The position numbers and the translations under genes are program-made. A DNA stretch of 64,000 bases from Ascarosepion bandense (lineage: Eukaryota > Mollusca > Cephalopoda > Sepiida > Sepiidae): the NCBI GenBank assembly GCA_037127315.1, contig JBBBDQ010001918.1, forward strand, positions 5,682,501 to 5,746,500. Reading direction: 5' to 3'. Of this stretch, positions 30,755 through 40,784 are shown in pieces (the stretch's first letter is position 1; every line of letters starts with the position of its first letter). Under the pieces are notes generated by a model that saw nothing but the letters and a program-made list of their open reading frames with translations, searched no databases and was not told the DNA's origin.

Positions 30755-30878
30755 CTATGATCTATCTATCTATCTATCTATCTATTCCAGTCTATTCATA
30801 TCTATCTATCTCAGTCTATTCATATCTATTTATCTACCACAGTCTGTTCACATCTATTTATCTACCCCAGTCTGTTCA

Positions 30879-30916
<38 letters not shown>

Positions 30917-30978
30917 GCAAGCTAGCTAGCTAGCTAGCTATCCCAGTCGATTCATATCTATCTCTCTACCCCAGTCAA

Positions 30979-31022
<44 letters not shown>

Positions 31023-31034
31023 CCAGTCTATTCA

Positions 31035-31086
<52 letters not shown>

Positions 31087-31097
31087 CCAGTCTATTC

Positions 31098-31129
<32 letters not shown>

Positions 31130-31137
31130 CCCAGTCG

Positions 31138-31215
<78 letters not shown>

Positions 31216-31227
31216 CCAGTCTATTCA

Positions 31228-31259
<32 letters not shown>

Positions 31260-31271
31260 CCAGTCGATTCA

Positions 31272-31319
<48 letters not shown>

Positions 31320-31331
31320 CCAGTCTATTCA

Positions 31332-31395
<64 letters not shown>

Positions 31396-31433
31396 CCAGT
31401 CGATTCATATCTATCTCTCTACTCCAGTCAATG

Positions 31434-31493
<60 letters not shown>

Positions 31494-31559
31494 CCCCAGT
31501 CTCTTCATATCTATCTATCTCAGTCTATTCATATCTATTTATCTACCCCAGTCTCTTCA

Positions 31560-31609
<50 letters not shown>

Positions 31610-31610
31610 G
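30755..31610. repeat. (TATC)n field with higher-order CCAGTCTATTCATATC interruptions
   Basis: About 850 bp of TATC tetranucleotides. At irregular spacings the spacer CCCAGTCTATTCATATCTAT or its CCAGTCGATTC variant occurs, roughly a dozen times. Repetition of identical spacers shows expansion by larger units and not only by slippage of 4 bp. Predicted Ile-Tyr-Leu-Ser ORFs are artefacts. Confidence 0.95.
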
Positions 31611-33089
31611 TGTGTCTACTCGCTTCCGAGAAAATTTGTTTCCCGGGGCAGGTAGTAAATCAGTCCTTGATCAGACAGTAGTTATAACTTCTGTAATAGG
31701 TCACATAATCTGACCTGATTTTTTTTAAAAACCCGGCTGTCACGCTCAAACCCTCAGTCATGATGATTTGTGACTTTGTGTTACCACAATGATCGACGAC
31801 ATGCGAACGACAGTTCTGTCGACCCAATTTGACTCTGAAGTCTTGGGTTCGTTGGTGACATGGTTTTGCTGGAATTGCTACCACGAGCCGATATTACCAA
31901 AAATTCCTCTCCCTAGAAACTCGACCATAAAACAATTACACCATAATATTTCTTTTCGTTCTTGTTGATCAATTATTGCTGATCTTCAAGCATACTTTTC
32001 GTAGTAATTTTTATTCCGTCCATTTCAGATCTAATTATTTTCAGCCTCATTTTTTTCATGTCTCTTTAGCCTGCAAAATGTACTTCCATGTTTACGCAAG
32101 TTGACATTCTAAATAAATGTGTCCTCCTGGTGGTTACGAACACAGCTGTCTCTCACTTTATCCCTTGACACTGATTGGTTGCTGTGCTTTGTTCAACGTG
32201 TCAATTTTCGACTTTGATCAGAGGAAGCAATCTATTTTCGACTTGGATCAGAGGAAGCAATCTGTTTTCGATATTAATCGTTACAAGAAACCTGGCTTCT
32301 TTATTCTCTTCACCTCACCGTCATATCCATTTCTCTTTTTGCATCAACCGAATCCTTTCACAACTCAATATGGTCGTTTCTTTTCATTGTTCCTTTCCCG
32401 TATCTAAATACAACCTTTATTCATAATATTTTGACTTACATCGATTTGTAGGAAACGGGAATATCTAATCGAATATAGGTCATGTCAGTTATCTATTTCG
32501 CACAACAATCCGTTGTTTAAATATGCGTAAAAGAACTTCGGTTGATACAAAATTGGCTTTTATTAGGAATTAAAATAGCGAATCTGTGGTAAACGGCCTC
32601 ATAAGATATCTACCTATGATTAGAAAGAATGATACTAGTCTCCTGAAGAGCAACGCACTCTGTTTCCGTGATATAACTCCCTCAAATGACCTCACATAGA
32701 GCGATTAGATTGAATCCATAGCTGCATCTACTGCTAGGAAAGTTGGGTGACTGTGTAAGGTCAGGAATTTTTTTCGTCAGAATCCAGTTTTGTTATGTTT
32801 TTAACATGACAAAATAAAACGGTTATGGAAAAATGACACACTCGCCGAGTATTGGCAACAACTAGGGAATTTTTTATTGTAGAAACATGAGTACAGCGAA
32901 CAGTTGTGGATGTTGAACAAAGAGGTGTTTATAGAGAGCGTGGCAAAATTCTGCCTGCCATATATGCTAGCCTCTACCCGGAAGTCCCTTCTCCTTGTCT
33001 CCCAGCATGCACCTATTAGCTGGAAAACGGACCCCCTTGAATGGTCCAGGGGAGGTAAATTTTGACTCTTTTTTATGGTGATTCTAATA
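31611..33089. other. Interval without recognised gene; small tandem at 32205
   Basis: No domain recognised. A 30-bp unit (TTTCGACTTNGATCAGAGG) is repeated 2.3 times at 32205-32280. A 99-codon ORF on the minus strand at 32801-33100 (LIGACWETRRRDFRVEASIY region) has mixed composition but no recognisable family. Confidence 0.45.
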
Positions 33090-33480
33090 AATTTGCACAT
33101 TTATTAATCTACCATTCGTCCGTTCATTGAATACTGTTGCCATATCTGGTCGGGTGCTCCTGCTATTCATCTTGAGGTTCTCAACAAAATTTAGAAAAGG
33201 ATCTGCAATATAATCGGTCCTGACTTGACAACCCACCTTCAGTCACTTTCTCACCAACGTGATGTGGCTTCCCTTTGTCTTTTCTACAAATATTTTCATG
33301 GCAACGGCTCTGACTAACTTTTTTTCCTTTTTTCACATGTGTTTATTCGTGCTACTAGACTGGCACTGAGGTACCACTCTTTTTGCCGTTTAATTTAACC
33401 TCCACTTGTACTCTATCTGTTGAATTTCTCGCATTTCCCGTTTTCTGAAACTCTTTTCCATTTGATTGCTTCCCAGATAG
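33090..33480 (+). pseudogene. LINE family B C-terminal fragment
   Basis: Reads (with frameshifts) LHIYXSTIRPFIEYCCHIWS, GAPAIHLEVLNKI, IGPDLTTHLQSLSHQRDVAS and LCLFYKYFHG, colinear with residues ~350-430 of the ORF at 50543-52039. Decay begins at about 33310. Confidence 0.78.
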
Positions 33481-33617
33481 CTACTCGGGTACGCAAATTC
33501 ATTTTGTGATTTTCTATGACTTTTTTCATTACCTCATTGCTTGTTGCGTTATACAGGTGTTATAATTTGTCCATGTGGAATAATTTTAAATGTTTTTATA
33601 TAGCTTTCTATATGATT

Positions 33618-33622
33618 TCAGA

Positions 33623-33660
<38 letters not shown>
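33618..33660. repeat. (CA)n microsatellite
   Basis: CA run just before the S2 leader. Confidence 0.95.
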
Positions 33661-33662
<2 letters not shown>

Positions 33663-34053
33663 ACATGTTTACATTTGTTGACATTACGATACATTTCAGA
33701 GCAGATATGGTTGTTTGCGATGAATCGAAAATTGTGTTATATAAGCTTGTTAAAAACCCCGTTTAGACTGGAGGCTATTCGTGGCCGAGAGGTCTAAGAC
33801 GTTGCCAGATTATCCAATGTAAATAGGGGTTGCAGGTTCGAATCCTGCCGAATGGCACACATTTTCGTAATAACAATTTATCGTAAATAATCAGGCCGGT
33901 AGATATAAATATATAATACTGTTTAATTAAAAAACAGAATATCTACTTAAATACGAGTATCGATAAAAAATAATGTTCAAACTATTCATTTCAAATTGTC
34001 GGTTGTTTATAACCCATTTTCGTTAAAATTCGTTAATTTCCGTAACATGTTTA

Positions 34054-34060
<7 letters not shown>
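33661..34060 (+). mobile_element. S2 SINE, full length (reference copy)
   Basis: A leader of ~105 bp (CATGTTTACATTTGTTGAC to GTGTTATATAAGC) leads to a tRNA-Leu-like head at about 33770-33857. The head has acceptor pairing GCTATTC/GAATGGC, D-arm block TGGCCGAGAGGTCTAAGAC and perfect T-arm GCAGGTTCGAATCCTGC. The AT-rich tail runs from TTTATCGTAAATAATCAGG to TTCCGTAACATG. The anticodon arm does not fold, so it is not a functional tRNA. Potential Pol III A and B boxes are intact. Confidence 0.87.

Positions 34061-34104
<44 letters not shown>
34061..34104. repeat. (TA)n microsatellite
   Basis: TA run at the S2 tail. Confidence 0.9.
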
Positions 34105-34105
<1 letters not shown>

Positions 34106-34149
34106 CTCATGCAGGAGTAAAGAATAATGGTGTTACCGAACATAAAATC

Positions 34150-34460
34150 AATTAAGAGAGTTAGTTCACTAAAAAGCCAACAATATTATTAGAGAAAATG
34201 TGCCCTCCAACAGAATTCTAACCTGCATCCTCCTATGCAGGAGAAACCGTTGTTACATCTTTTGCTTCTTTACCAACTCGGCTATGAAAAGCGTCGTGAT
34301 TATCTATCGTTAGATGCAATCTAATTCAGTGTCGAGTTGGTTAAAGTAAGTTGGATTTAACGACGATTTCTCATGGAAAAGATGACGCAGGTTCGAATCC
34401 TACCGAAGGATGCATTTTTTCAAGTAAGAGTCGACAGATGAAATAAAATATTGTTTAAAA
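34150..34460. repeat. Inverted pair of tRNA-like segments
   Basis: A minus-strand tRNA-like segment at about 34200-34290 (antisense T-arm AGAATTCTAACCTGCATCC, antisense D-arm TTACCAACTCGGCTATG) faces a plus-strand one at about 34325-34420 (GAGTTGGTTAAAGTAAG, GCAGGTTCGAATCCTACCG). Related to S2 heads but with a different tail. Confidence 0.55.
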
Positions 34461-34529
34461 AAGGAGACGTCTCCACAATTTTGTGTATTCAATAAAATAA
34501 CGTTTAAAAATAATTGTAATACTAACCAG

Positions 34530-34935
34530 ACTAGCAAAAATGCCCCACCCTTTTACAGTTAGATCAACCAAATGCAGGCGACAATTCTACTCCAACAGAT
34601 TCTTTTCTCGCGCTTCCCGCCTATAGAAGTCTCTTCCATAACCTTGCTTTCCAGACGGCTGCAACCTCTAGGAATGTAAATGCAATGTCAATTACCATCT
34701 CTTATCCACTTAACTCCAGCCCTTTCTACATCACCCCGTGTATCTTGTTCTTTTTCTTTATCTCTACCTTCGCAACTGTCTTAACTCCTGTGTTCACATC
34801 CTTCTTTTGCCCTTTCTATTTCACCCACTGTTACGGGTTCGTCTTTCTCTTCATTCTCCTCCTGCCTATAGCTTTAACTTTCTTATGTATTTCCATGGCG
34901 GTACTGCCTTGCTTTGGGTGAAATGATTAAATATA
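34530..34935 (+). pseudogene. LINE family B terminus with 3' tail
   Basis: Matches HPFTVRSTKCRRQFYSNRF and FSRASRLXKSLP, then FPDGCNL-like sequence. These correspond to the last ~60 residues of the family B ORF, followed by a C/T-rich 3' UTR and GCGGTACTGCCTTGCTTTGGG, ending before (TA)n. Confidence 0.72.
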
Positions 34936-34975
34936 TATATATATTTATATCTACTAAAACAATCAAAACACAAGG

Positions 34976-35200
34976 ATCTTTAAATGATAATCTCTAAAAT
35001 GTGGTACATAAGGACATCAAACATTCCAAATTCATTTAGAGCCCACGGATTGATTGGAAAAGGGTCTGATACGTTCATTGAAGGAATCCCTGTTCGCCTA
35101 TGCCTGAAAGAATTCCCCAAAAATGTACTCATTAGTACAGCTCACACATTAGGTGGAGCTTCATCTATGATAAATTGTGTGTGAAATTTGTGGGTGTTTT
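34976..35200 (+). pseudogene. LINE family C (R2-like) C-terminal fragment
   Basis: Translation with frame shifts gives ISKMWYIRTSNIPNSFRAHG, LIGKGSDTFIEGIP and LISTAHTLGGA. This is the terminal ISKMW...IPV..GALG..K...IPG...STAHILRK block of R2-like LINEs also seen at 54130 and 55150. 5' truncated. Confidence 0.65.
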
Positions 35201-35304
35201 TTTATTTTTACTCTTACAAATGCGATCATTGGAAAATGTCATGAAGCCATGTCTGACTTTCGATCTCTGGTTAGGACACGGATAAGAAACTCTGTATACA
35301 AAAC

Positions 35305-35420
<116 letters not shown>

Positions 35421-35569
35421 GTATCGCTCATTCAGTAATGAATTAGAGCTCTCTGGTTACTGGCCTATGATTCATCATAAGTTAAAAGTCTGCTACCGAG
35501 CGCCCATAGCTCAGAGGTAGAATCGCCGACTGACGCCAATTCGATCGGGTTTCAATCCTGGGTGTCTAA

Positions 35570-35614
35570 CCGTATTGATGAGCTTTGATACAGCGAAGCA
35601 GATCTGTCTGCGGA
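35570..35614 (+). ncRNA. Hammerhead ribozyme, decayed core
   Basis: TTGATGA (C3 to T) at 35575-35581, stem II GCTT-TGATA-CAGC, GAAG instead of GAAA, then stem III CAGATCTG, TC and TGCGGA. Two changes at conserved core positions predict loss of cleavage. Confidence 0.75.
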
Positions 35615-35876
35615 TGGCTATATATATATATACGCTCTCACACCCTGATTGAACACTCTGGAAGAATGGTAGACTTTGAAAAAAAAACAGTAGCTACTCT
35701 AGCATCTGCACATCGCTTATTCAGTAATGAATTAGAGCACTCTGGTTACTGGCATATAATACATCATACGCTAAAATCTGCCTTCTTCTGCCGAGCGCCC
35801 ATATTTCAGAGGTAGAATTGCCGACTGACGCCAAATCGTGTTTCAATCCTGGGTTAAAAAGCAATCGGATGTCTAA

Positions 35877-35917
35877 CCGTACTGATGAGCTGTGATACAG
35901 CGAAACAGATCTGTCTG

Positions 35918-35920
<3 letters not shown>
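35877..35920 (+). ncRNA. Type I hammerhead ribozyme, consensus copy
   Basis: CCGTA (35877-35881), CTGATGA (35882-35888), stem II GCTG-TGATA-CAGC (35889-35901, four perfect pairs), GAAA (35902-35905), stem III CAGATCTG (35906-35913), TC with cleavage predicted after 35915, and TGCGG. With the flanking A and T, stem III is the 10-nt palindrome ACAGATCTGT, so in one molecule only a ~3-bp stem with a 4-nt loop can form. Two molecules could form a longer stem. Short stem III hammerheads of Penelope-like elements are known to cleave as dimers. Confidence 0.88.

Positions 35921-35921
<1 letters not shown>

Positions 35922-35966
<45 letters not shown>
35922..35966. repeat. (TA)n microsatellite
   Basis: TA run after the hammerhead, then TTGTGTATTTAGGCAG, which is shared with 40510-40526. 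Confidence 0.9.
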
Positions 35967-35969
<3 letters not shown>

Positions 35970-35999
35970 GTATTTAGGCAGCAAACTTTCTTTTATGCA

Positions 36000-36890
36000 A
36001 GTTTCGTTAAAAATGCTGCAGTAAGTTTTTTATAAAATTTTTTGTGATCGCATAATTTTATTTTTTCAATAGATAAATTATATAAAATTGTCCCAATGTG
36101 TTATTTATCCAAACTCTTTCGTCTATACTTTAGCCATTATCGATGATGAATTTGATTTCACTTTGAATTGAATGTTTAGTTTGTTTTCTGTATATATCTA
36201 GAATTATAAGAAGGTTTATTTTCCAAACAAGGTCATCATTAGTGTAGCCGTCTTCATAATTGATATTCTTGCGGGATGGTTTGTTCTTTTTTATTAATAA
36301 TTGAATTTAGTAATAGTTTATTGTTAGTCGTATTTTTTCCACGTAGATGATTCTATTATATTTGTATTATTGACAAACTTGTCATGGATAGAGTTTCGTA
36401 GATCATTATGTGTATTTAAATGAAACTTAATAGAGCTATGATCAGAGAAATGCAACGTGAGTTTTCTTGTTCAACATGTTGTAGTATATCTAATGTAATT
36501 ATTTACGTATTAGGATTGATTAGGAACACAGCTCTTTAAAGGATATGTAAATTTGTAAATAATATTGTTTCTTTGTATATGTATACATGTAATATGAATA
36601 TGTCTTACAGAATATGATAATTCTGTAAGACTACTGGAAAGACATGACACTGTATTGATATTAGGAAAAGAGCCTCTTTCTAAATCTATCAAATTTATCA
36701 TTATTTTTCAATCTTGACAAATTCATTGGCTTAAGACATGTTGAAATAATACTAATCTACAATAATTAATATCTTTAAAACATTAATTTTTAACGAATGT
36801 ACTTACTTAAGTACTGTCCATCTATCTGTTGATTTTGGTAAGTCATTCTTTTTTCCGAATTTTTGATCTCTTCTTTTTTTTTATTTTTTA
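36000..36890 (-). pseudogene. Unassigned AT-rich DNA with LINE endonuclease-like remnant
   Basis: On the minus strand, around 36460-36330, TRKLTLHFSDHSSIKFHLNT and LRNSIHDKFVNNTNIIESS can be read. SDH(S)xI is the C-terminal signature of the apurinic endonuclease of non-LTR elements. Only this block is recognised, so the call is tentative; the rest of the interval shows nothing. Confidence 0.4.
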
Positions 36891-36892
36891 TG

Positions 36893-37125
36893 TGCCGTGT
36901 CTATTCAGGAAATAGGCGAGCATGGCCCTCCACCTCTTCCTGTTTTTTTTGCTCTTAATATATGTTGTCCTGTTATTTCTTCCAATCCTTGTTCTGTCAT
37001 CCATTTGTTCAAGCCCATCAAGTATGTCACGCTTTCCCTTGTCTCTCTTTCCCTCTGTCCGCCCTGTGAGTATTTGATTCTCTCTCTATGGCAGTAAATT
37101 GCCTTGCCTGAGGCGTTATGATTAT
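36893..37125 (-). pseudogene. LINE A 3' fragment and LINE B tail remnant
   Basis: At 36893-37075 the minus strand reads the terminal region LMGLNKWMTEQGLEEITGQH (LINE A). At 37088-37125 the plus strand reads GGCAGTAAATTGCCTTGCC and ATTATAAAAAAA, the LINE B 3' terminus. Confidence 0.65.
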
Positions 37126-37129
37126 AAAA

Positions 37130-38718
37130 AAAGTAAAAAAAAAGGAGTTCATACACTAAGAATCGGGGTTGACACAAAAGCGGACGTAGCTTTCTGGCTT
37201 TAAGGCAATACAGACCCGGACTGAGCCAAATGAAACCGAGAACCAGCCTATTTTGTGGGCTAGTAAAAAATCCCATAAGGCATTTGCGCGCTACTGCCTA
37301 TAAATTGGAGAGAGGAAAGTGGTTTGCAAACATTTCCAGTGATTGAAACCGACAGAAATTTTGAAGAACAGAGTCACTCTAATTATTAAGTATTTTAGAA
37401 AATGACACTGAAGATGAAATTTAACCTATTTTCTCTAGTTGAACATCAGAAACGTAAAAAGTATTTTTAATCTGAGCTTTTCAATTTGATTTTCAAAAAC
37501 TTCTTTTGATCTAACCTATAAAAGCCAGAAAGAGAACGTGAGCCAAAACAGAACCAGATCATTAAGAACTAAATTGCATATTGCTGATATTTTATATCGA
37601 GTATTTGAAAAACCTATGTTACTAATGCTATGGTAATACCCCGCAGTGCTACGAAGGATTAATTAAGTTTTCGAATTAAAAAAAAATCTACTGAGCGATT
37701 GTCGAGTAGTAGAGAAAATTGTCATGCTAATTTACAGAGTGAATTGTTCATGTTAAACAAACCAATAAAGAACACGGAACTAAATCTCTTACGTAGCCTC
37801 AAGCTTTTTCGTGTTATGCAAATATTTAGAGACAGCACGAATTTCAATGCACTTCCAACTATTCTTTCCTGGCAAAATTAATATCTTTATTGATGTCTTA
37901 CCTCCTGATGTCTACCTATCAAACAAGTCTGTCTGTTTCATGCAGTAGGTTTTTATTTATTTATTTATTTTTGCAGCCTGAGCTTTGTAAAACGGTTAAT
38001 TGCACAGGATGGTCGTCCGGGTGAAGATGTCCAACGATTGTCCGTGAGCGAACGTCAAAACCTGCTTATTATCCCATCGTCCCTTGAGTGGTCTCCATCG
38101 GTCGTAGCACTGTGATCACGTTAAAAGGAAATGACGATGAAACGAGGTTAGGAAAAAAGAATGAACGTGAAAGTAAGGAAATGATGGCAAGAAAAGGGAA
38201 AATTATGGAAAGTGAAAGCGAAAGTAAAAACAAGGTTAGTGAGAATGGGTAGAACTATCGAAAATGAAAGTGAAAGTAAAAACAAGGTTATTGAGAATGG
38301 GTAGAACTATCGAAAATGAAAGTGAAAGTAGGCGGAAAACCACAGCAGAATTATCATTTGCACTACAATTGTAATCTCCATTACGATTATCAACCAAAGC
38401 ACAATTGTTATTGCTGCTAACCTCACGAAATCCTAATTCTTATTAATGTCTCTTCATTTTCCGAAAACTCTATTCCAACCGGTTTGCTCAATGACGGTAT
38501 CAAAACAGTCATCTCTATAATGTTGTCAGTTAAACCATGTCAGTCCGTATTCACGTTACAATGTCCAAATAAGCAATCAAGAGAAAAATAAATGAGAATA
38601 CACACTGATGGAGCAAATGGAGATGAAGTTGATTTTATGATTTTAAAAAATGACTACGAAGGAAAATTCCTTGTTTCATCAAATTAAAATTGCTATTCAT
38701 TTCATATTCATGGCGTAT
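37130..38718. other. Mostly unique interval; 52-bp tandem at 38213
   Basis: The longest stretch here with little recognisable repeat. A 52-bp unit containing GAAAGTAAAAACAAGGTTA and GGGTAGAACTATCGAAAAT is repeated about 2.3 times at 38213-38330. No convincing ORF. It adjoins the minus-strand ORF at 38719-39267 and may be intron or intergenic DNA of that locus. Confidence 0.5.
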
Positions 38719-39267
38719 TTACCTATTTTTCCCTTTTATGTTACGCGTGTGTTGCATTGTAAAGTTCTCCAGATCTAATCGAGCTACCTTGACAAACAAA
38801 AAATTACGTGTGACAATATACTGATCGTGTGGGTATTTGTGTCTTCTCGGAGTGTATTTTGTAGACAAATTAATGACCACTTGAATCGGTTTTCCTAGCT
38901 GCTTCTCGTAGAACCCGGGACACTGCTTTATTAGAGACTCCGTTTCCTGCGCTCCGTTAGCAAAACGCCGTCTCCCGAACACCGGTGTAGCCTTCTCGAG
39001 TCTCCAACGGCGAACTGAAAACCGAAACAGAAGTTGGCTCTTTTTATGTTTTTGGTCTCGTAATTTCTCGCTCCTGAAAAACCTTGCTTTCACCAATGAC
39101 ACATGCGCCGTGTCATTCCAGAAACTGCCTTGCATGAGCTCGCATCGCGGTTCCATTATGTCTACGAACGTTCGTGCTGACAAACCGCCTTCTCTTGCTT
39201 CGGCGAGGTAAGTCTCCACCACCGATCGTACAGATCTATTTACGCCAACGTCTGTAACAAAGCCCAT
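38719..39267 (-). CDS. Unknown 182-codon ORF, possible coding exon
   Basis: The only long, compositionally balanced ORF in the window that does not match a repeat. The product (MGFVTDVGVNRSVRS... to ...NIKGKNR) is basic, has no signal peptide or membrane segment by eye and contains no motif I recognise. The first codons include TTTGTTACAG (39252-39262, minus sense), which fits a splice acceptor. The stop overlaps AATAGGTAAAT (plus 38719-38729), which fits a donor. Read that way it would be an internal exon of about 529 bp (39251 down to 38723) open throughout, and the Met and stop would be coincidental. The local GC is higher than the surroundings. It could equally be an unfamiliar transposon fragment. 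Confidence 0.4.
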   Translation of the reverse strand: MGFVTDVGVNRSVRSVVETYLAEAREGGLSARTFVDIMEPRCELMQGSFWNDTAHVSLVKARFFRSEKLRDQKHKKSQLLFRFSVRRWRLEKATPVFGRRRFANGAQETESLIKQCPGFYEKQLGKPIQVVINLSTKYTPRRHKYPHDQYIVTRNFLFVKVARLDLENFTMQHTRNIKGKNR

Positions 39268-39657
39268 TCCGCATTTTATAAAGCGATAGCATTCTACTCC
39301 AGAAAATGGTACGTTTAATATTATTAGAATATTAATCAGGTGCTAGTTTTCTGTTTATCAATGAAGTTTCTAGTTTCTGTGTCTCTCCGAGTCATCCTTT
39401 GTCAGTTGAAGCCAACAAAAAATTGCTGTTTAGATTTATTTTCCTTGTGGTATACAAGAAAAATGCATTTTCATATTTATTGAATCCTGCTTTTTTTCAC
39501 TCGGTCGTTTAGGGATCAAAACACGTTGAATGAATCTGCAGAGAAATAACCTTTCAAGAAAGGTCCACCTACATACTCTAGCAAGCATAACCTTTAAAAT
39601 ATCGCACAAAATTTGCCTATGTAAACTTTTCCGACTCTTTAAGAAACCTAACATATC
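39268..39657. other. Interval without recognised gene
   Basis: Nothing supported. If the upstream ORF is an exon this would be its preceding intron. Confidence 0.45.
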
Positions 39658-40040
39658 ACTCAATAAAACCCGGAATTATCTAATAAAACAACAACTTTAG
39701 ACAAAACTCGACTTTATTCATCAACAATTCGATGCTTTTTTTGTGGAACGATTTGTCTTTTGCCTGAAAATACGTCTCAATTTCCGATATCACTTCTTCA
39801 TTGGAGCCAAATCCCTGTAGCATTCTTTTGAAGTTTGCAAACAGCCAGTAGTTGCTGAGGGCTAGATCTGCAGAATAACGTGGATGCGGAAACATTTCGA
39901 AGTGCAATTCATATAGTTTTGCCATCGTTGCGATCGACTTGTGACACGATGCGTTGTCTTGGTGAAAGATCAATTTTTCATTCAGTTGAGGCCGTTTTTT
40001 AGCGATTTCTTTTGTGAAACACACCAATAATGCTATTTAA
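39658..40040 (-). pseudogene. mariner transposon 3, 3' part, catalytic Asp lost
   Basis: The right end CACTCAATAAAACCCGGAAT matches the terminal repeat of the mariner at 13186. The minus strand is open for 115 codons (39680-40027): KEIAKKRPQLNEKLIFHQDN, KSIATMAKLYELHFEMFPHP and DLALSNYWLFANFKRMLQGF. The third catalytic residue, Asp in the DYWLF block, is Asn here, so this copy would be catalytically dead even if complete. The N-terminal half is missing. Confidence 0.88.
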
Positions 40041-40151
40041 TAATCGGTATTCATGCTTTATCGTTGTAAGAATCAGACAAAGAATAGAGTACCACCGCCA
40101 TATATTGGCTTGATCCTGACTGTCCAGCGATGACAAATCATTTTACGCTAT

Positions 40152-40499
40152 TTGATGAGCTCTGATACAGCGAAGCAGATCTGTCTGCGGATGGCTATAT
40201 ATATATATACGCTCTCACACCCTGATTGAACACTCTGGAAGAATGGTAGACTTTGAAAAAAAAAACAGTAGCTACTCTAGCATCTGCACATCGCTTATTC
40301 AGTAATGAATTAGAGCACTCTGGTTACTGGCATATAATACATCATACGCTAAAATCTGCCTTCTTCTGCCGAGCGCCCATATTTCAGAGGTAGAATTGCC
40401 GACTGACGCCAAATCGTGTTTCAATCCTGGGTTAAAAAGCAATCGGATGTCTAACCGTACTGATGAGCTGTGATACAGCGAAACAGATCTGTCTGCGGA
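40152..40499 (+). mobile_element. HH-SINE copy 4: unit flanked by two hammerheads
   Basis: Begins in a decayed hammerhead (TTGATGA at 40152-40158, GAAG at 40172-40175), runs through one full unit and ends in a consensus hammerhead at 40455-40499. Core-to-core distance is 308 bp. It is virtually identical to the second unit of copy 3 (35609-35921): only the length of an A run after GACTTTG differs. The two also share the post-element sequence TTGTGTATTTAGGCAG. They are therefore recent sisters. Confidence 0.85.
40455..40498 (+). ncRNA. Type I hammerhead ribozyme, consensus copy
   Basis: CCGTA, CTGATGA (40460-40466), stem II 40467-40479 with four perfect pairs and TGATA loop, GAAA (40480-40483), stem III CAGATCTG, TC at 40492-40493, then TGCGG. 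Same sequence as the hammerhead at 35877. All conserved core bases are present. Confidence 0.88.
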
Positions 40500-40539
40500 T
40501 ATATATATATTGTGTATTTAGGCAGAAAATCATTTTCCA

Positions 40540-40715
40540 CCCTGATGTCTTTTTTCTCTGCTGCTACGTTGACTGTCCATCGCTAGTTGTAACCGTTTCT
40601 TCTCTCCGATTTCTCAATTGTGGAACTATCTTACGGTGTCTTGCTTTCCAGCCAACTCTGACCTTCAAGCATTTAAATACAACTTCAACCATTTTTCTTA
40701 TGACTTCTTAATCCT
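40540..40715 (+). pseudogene. LINE family B C-terminal fragment
   Basis: LWNYLTVSCFPANSDLQAFK and YNFNHFSYDF match the terminal LWNSLPQLCFPDSYNLQVFK and ...NRHLLSH of the ORF at 50543-52039. Out of frame upstream (FSLRFLN for FSRASRL). Confidence 0.7.
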
Positions 40716-40784
40716 TGTTCTTTTATTGTTCACTGTCCTTAATAATACATTTTTTTTACTTTTACTAATATTATTTAACACTGC

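Larger units (their letters stand above)
35421..35921 (+). mobile_element. HH-SINE copy 3: partial plus full unit (~1.6-mer)
   Basis: A 5'-truncated unit (35421-35614) ending in a decayed hammerhead is followed without a break by a full unit (35609-35921) ending in a consensus hammerhead. Hammerhead to hammerhead is 307 bp. Each unit has CTCTCACACCCTGATTGAAC (second only), the tRNA-like segment and GCAATCGGATGTCTAACCG. The A box of the second unit is altered (CATATTTCAGAGG for CATAGCTCAGAGG), an alteration shared exactly with copy 4 at 40152. Tandem head-to-tail units are the diagnostic retrozyme-like feature. Confidence 0.85.

Noticed and set aside
32801..33100. 99-codon minus-strand ORF as a gene
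   Set aside because: Balanced composition but no recognisable motif or splice signal I could support; length is near chance expectation for this window.
33770..33857. Functional tRNA-Leu gene
   Set aside because: Acceptor and T-arm pair well, but the anticodon arm does not fold and the sequence is followed by the S2 tail found at other loci, so it is a SINE head.
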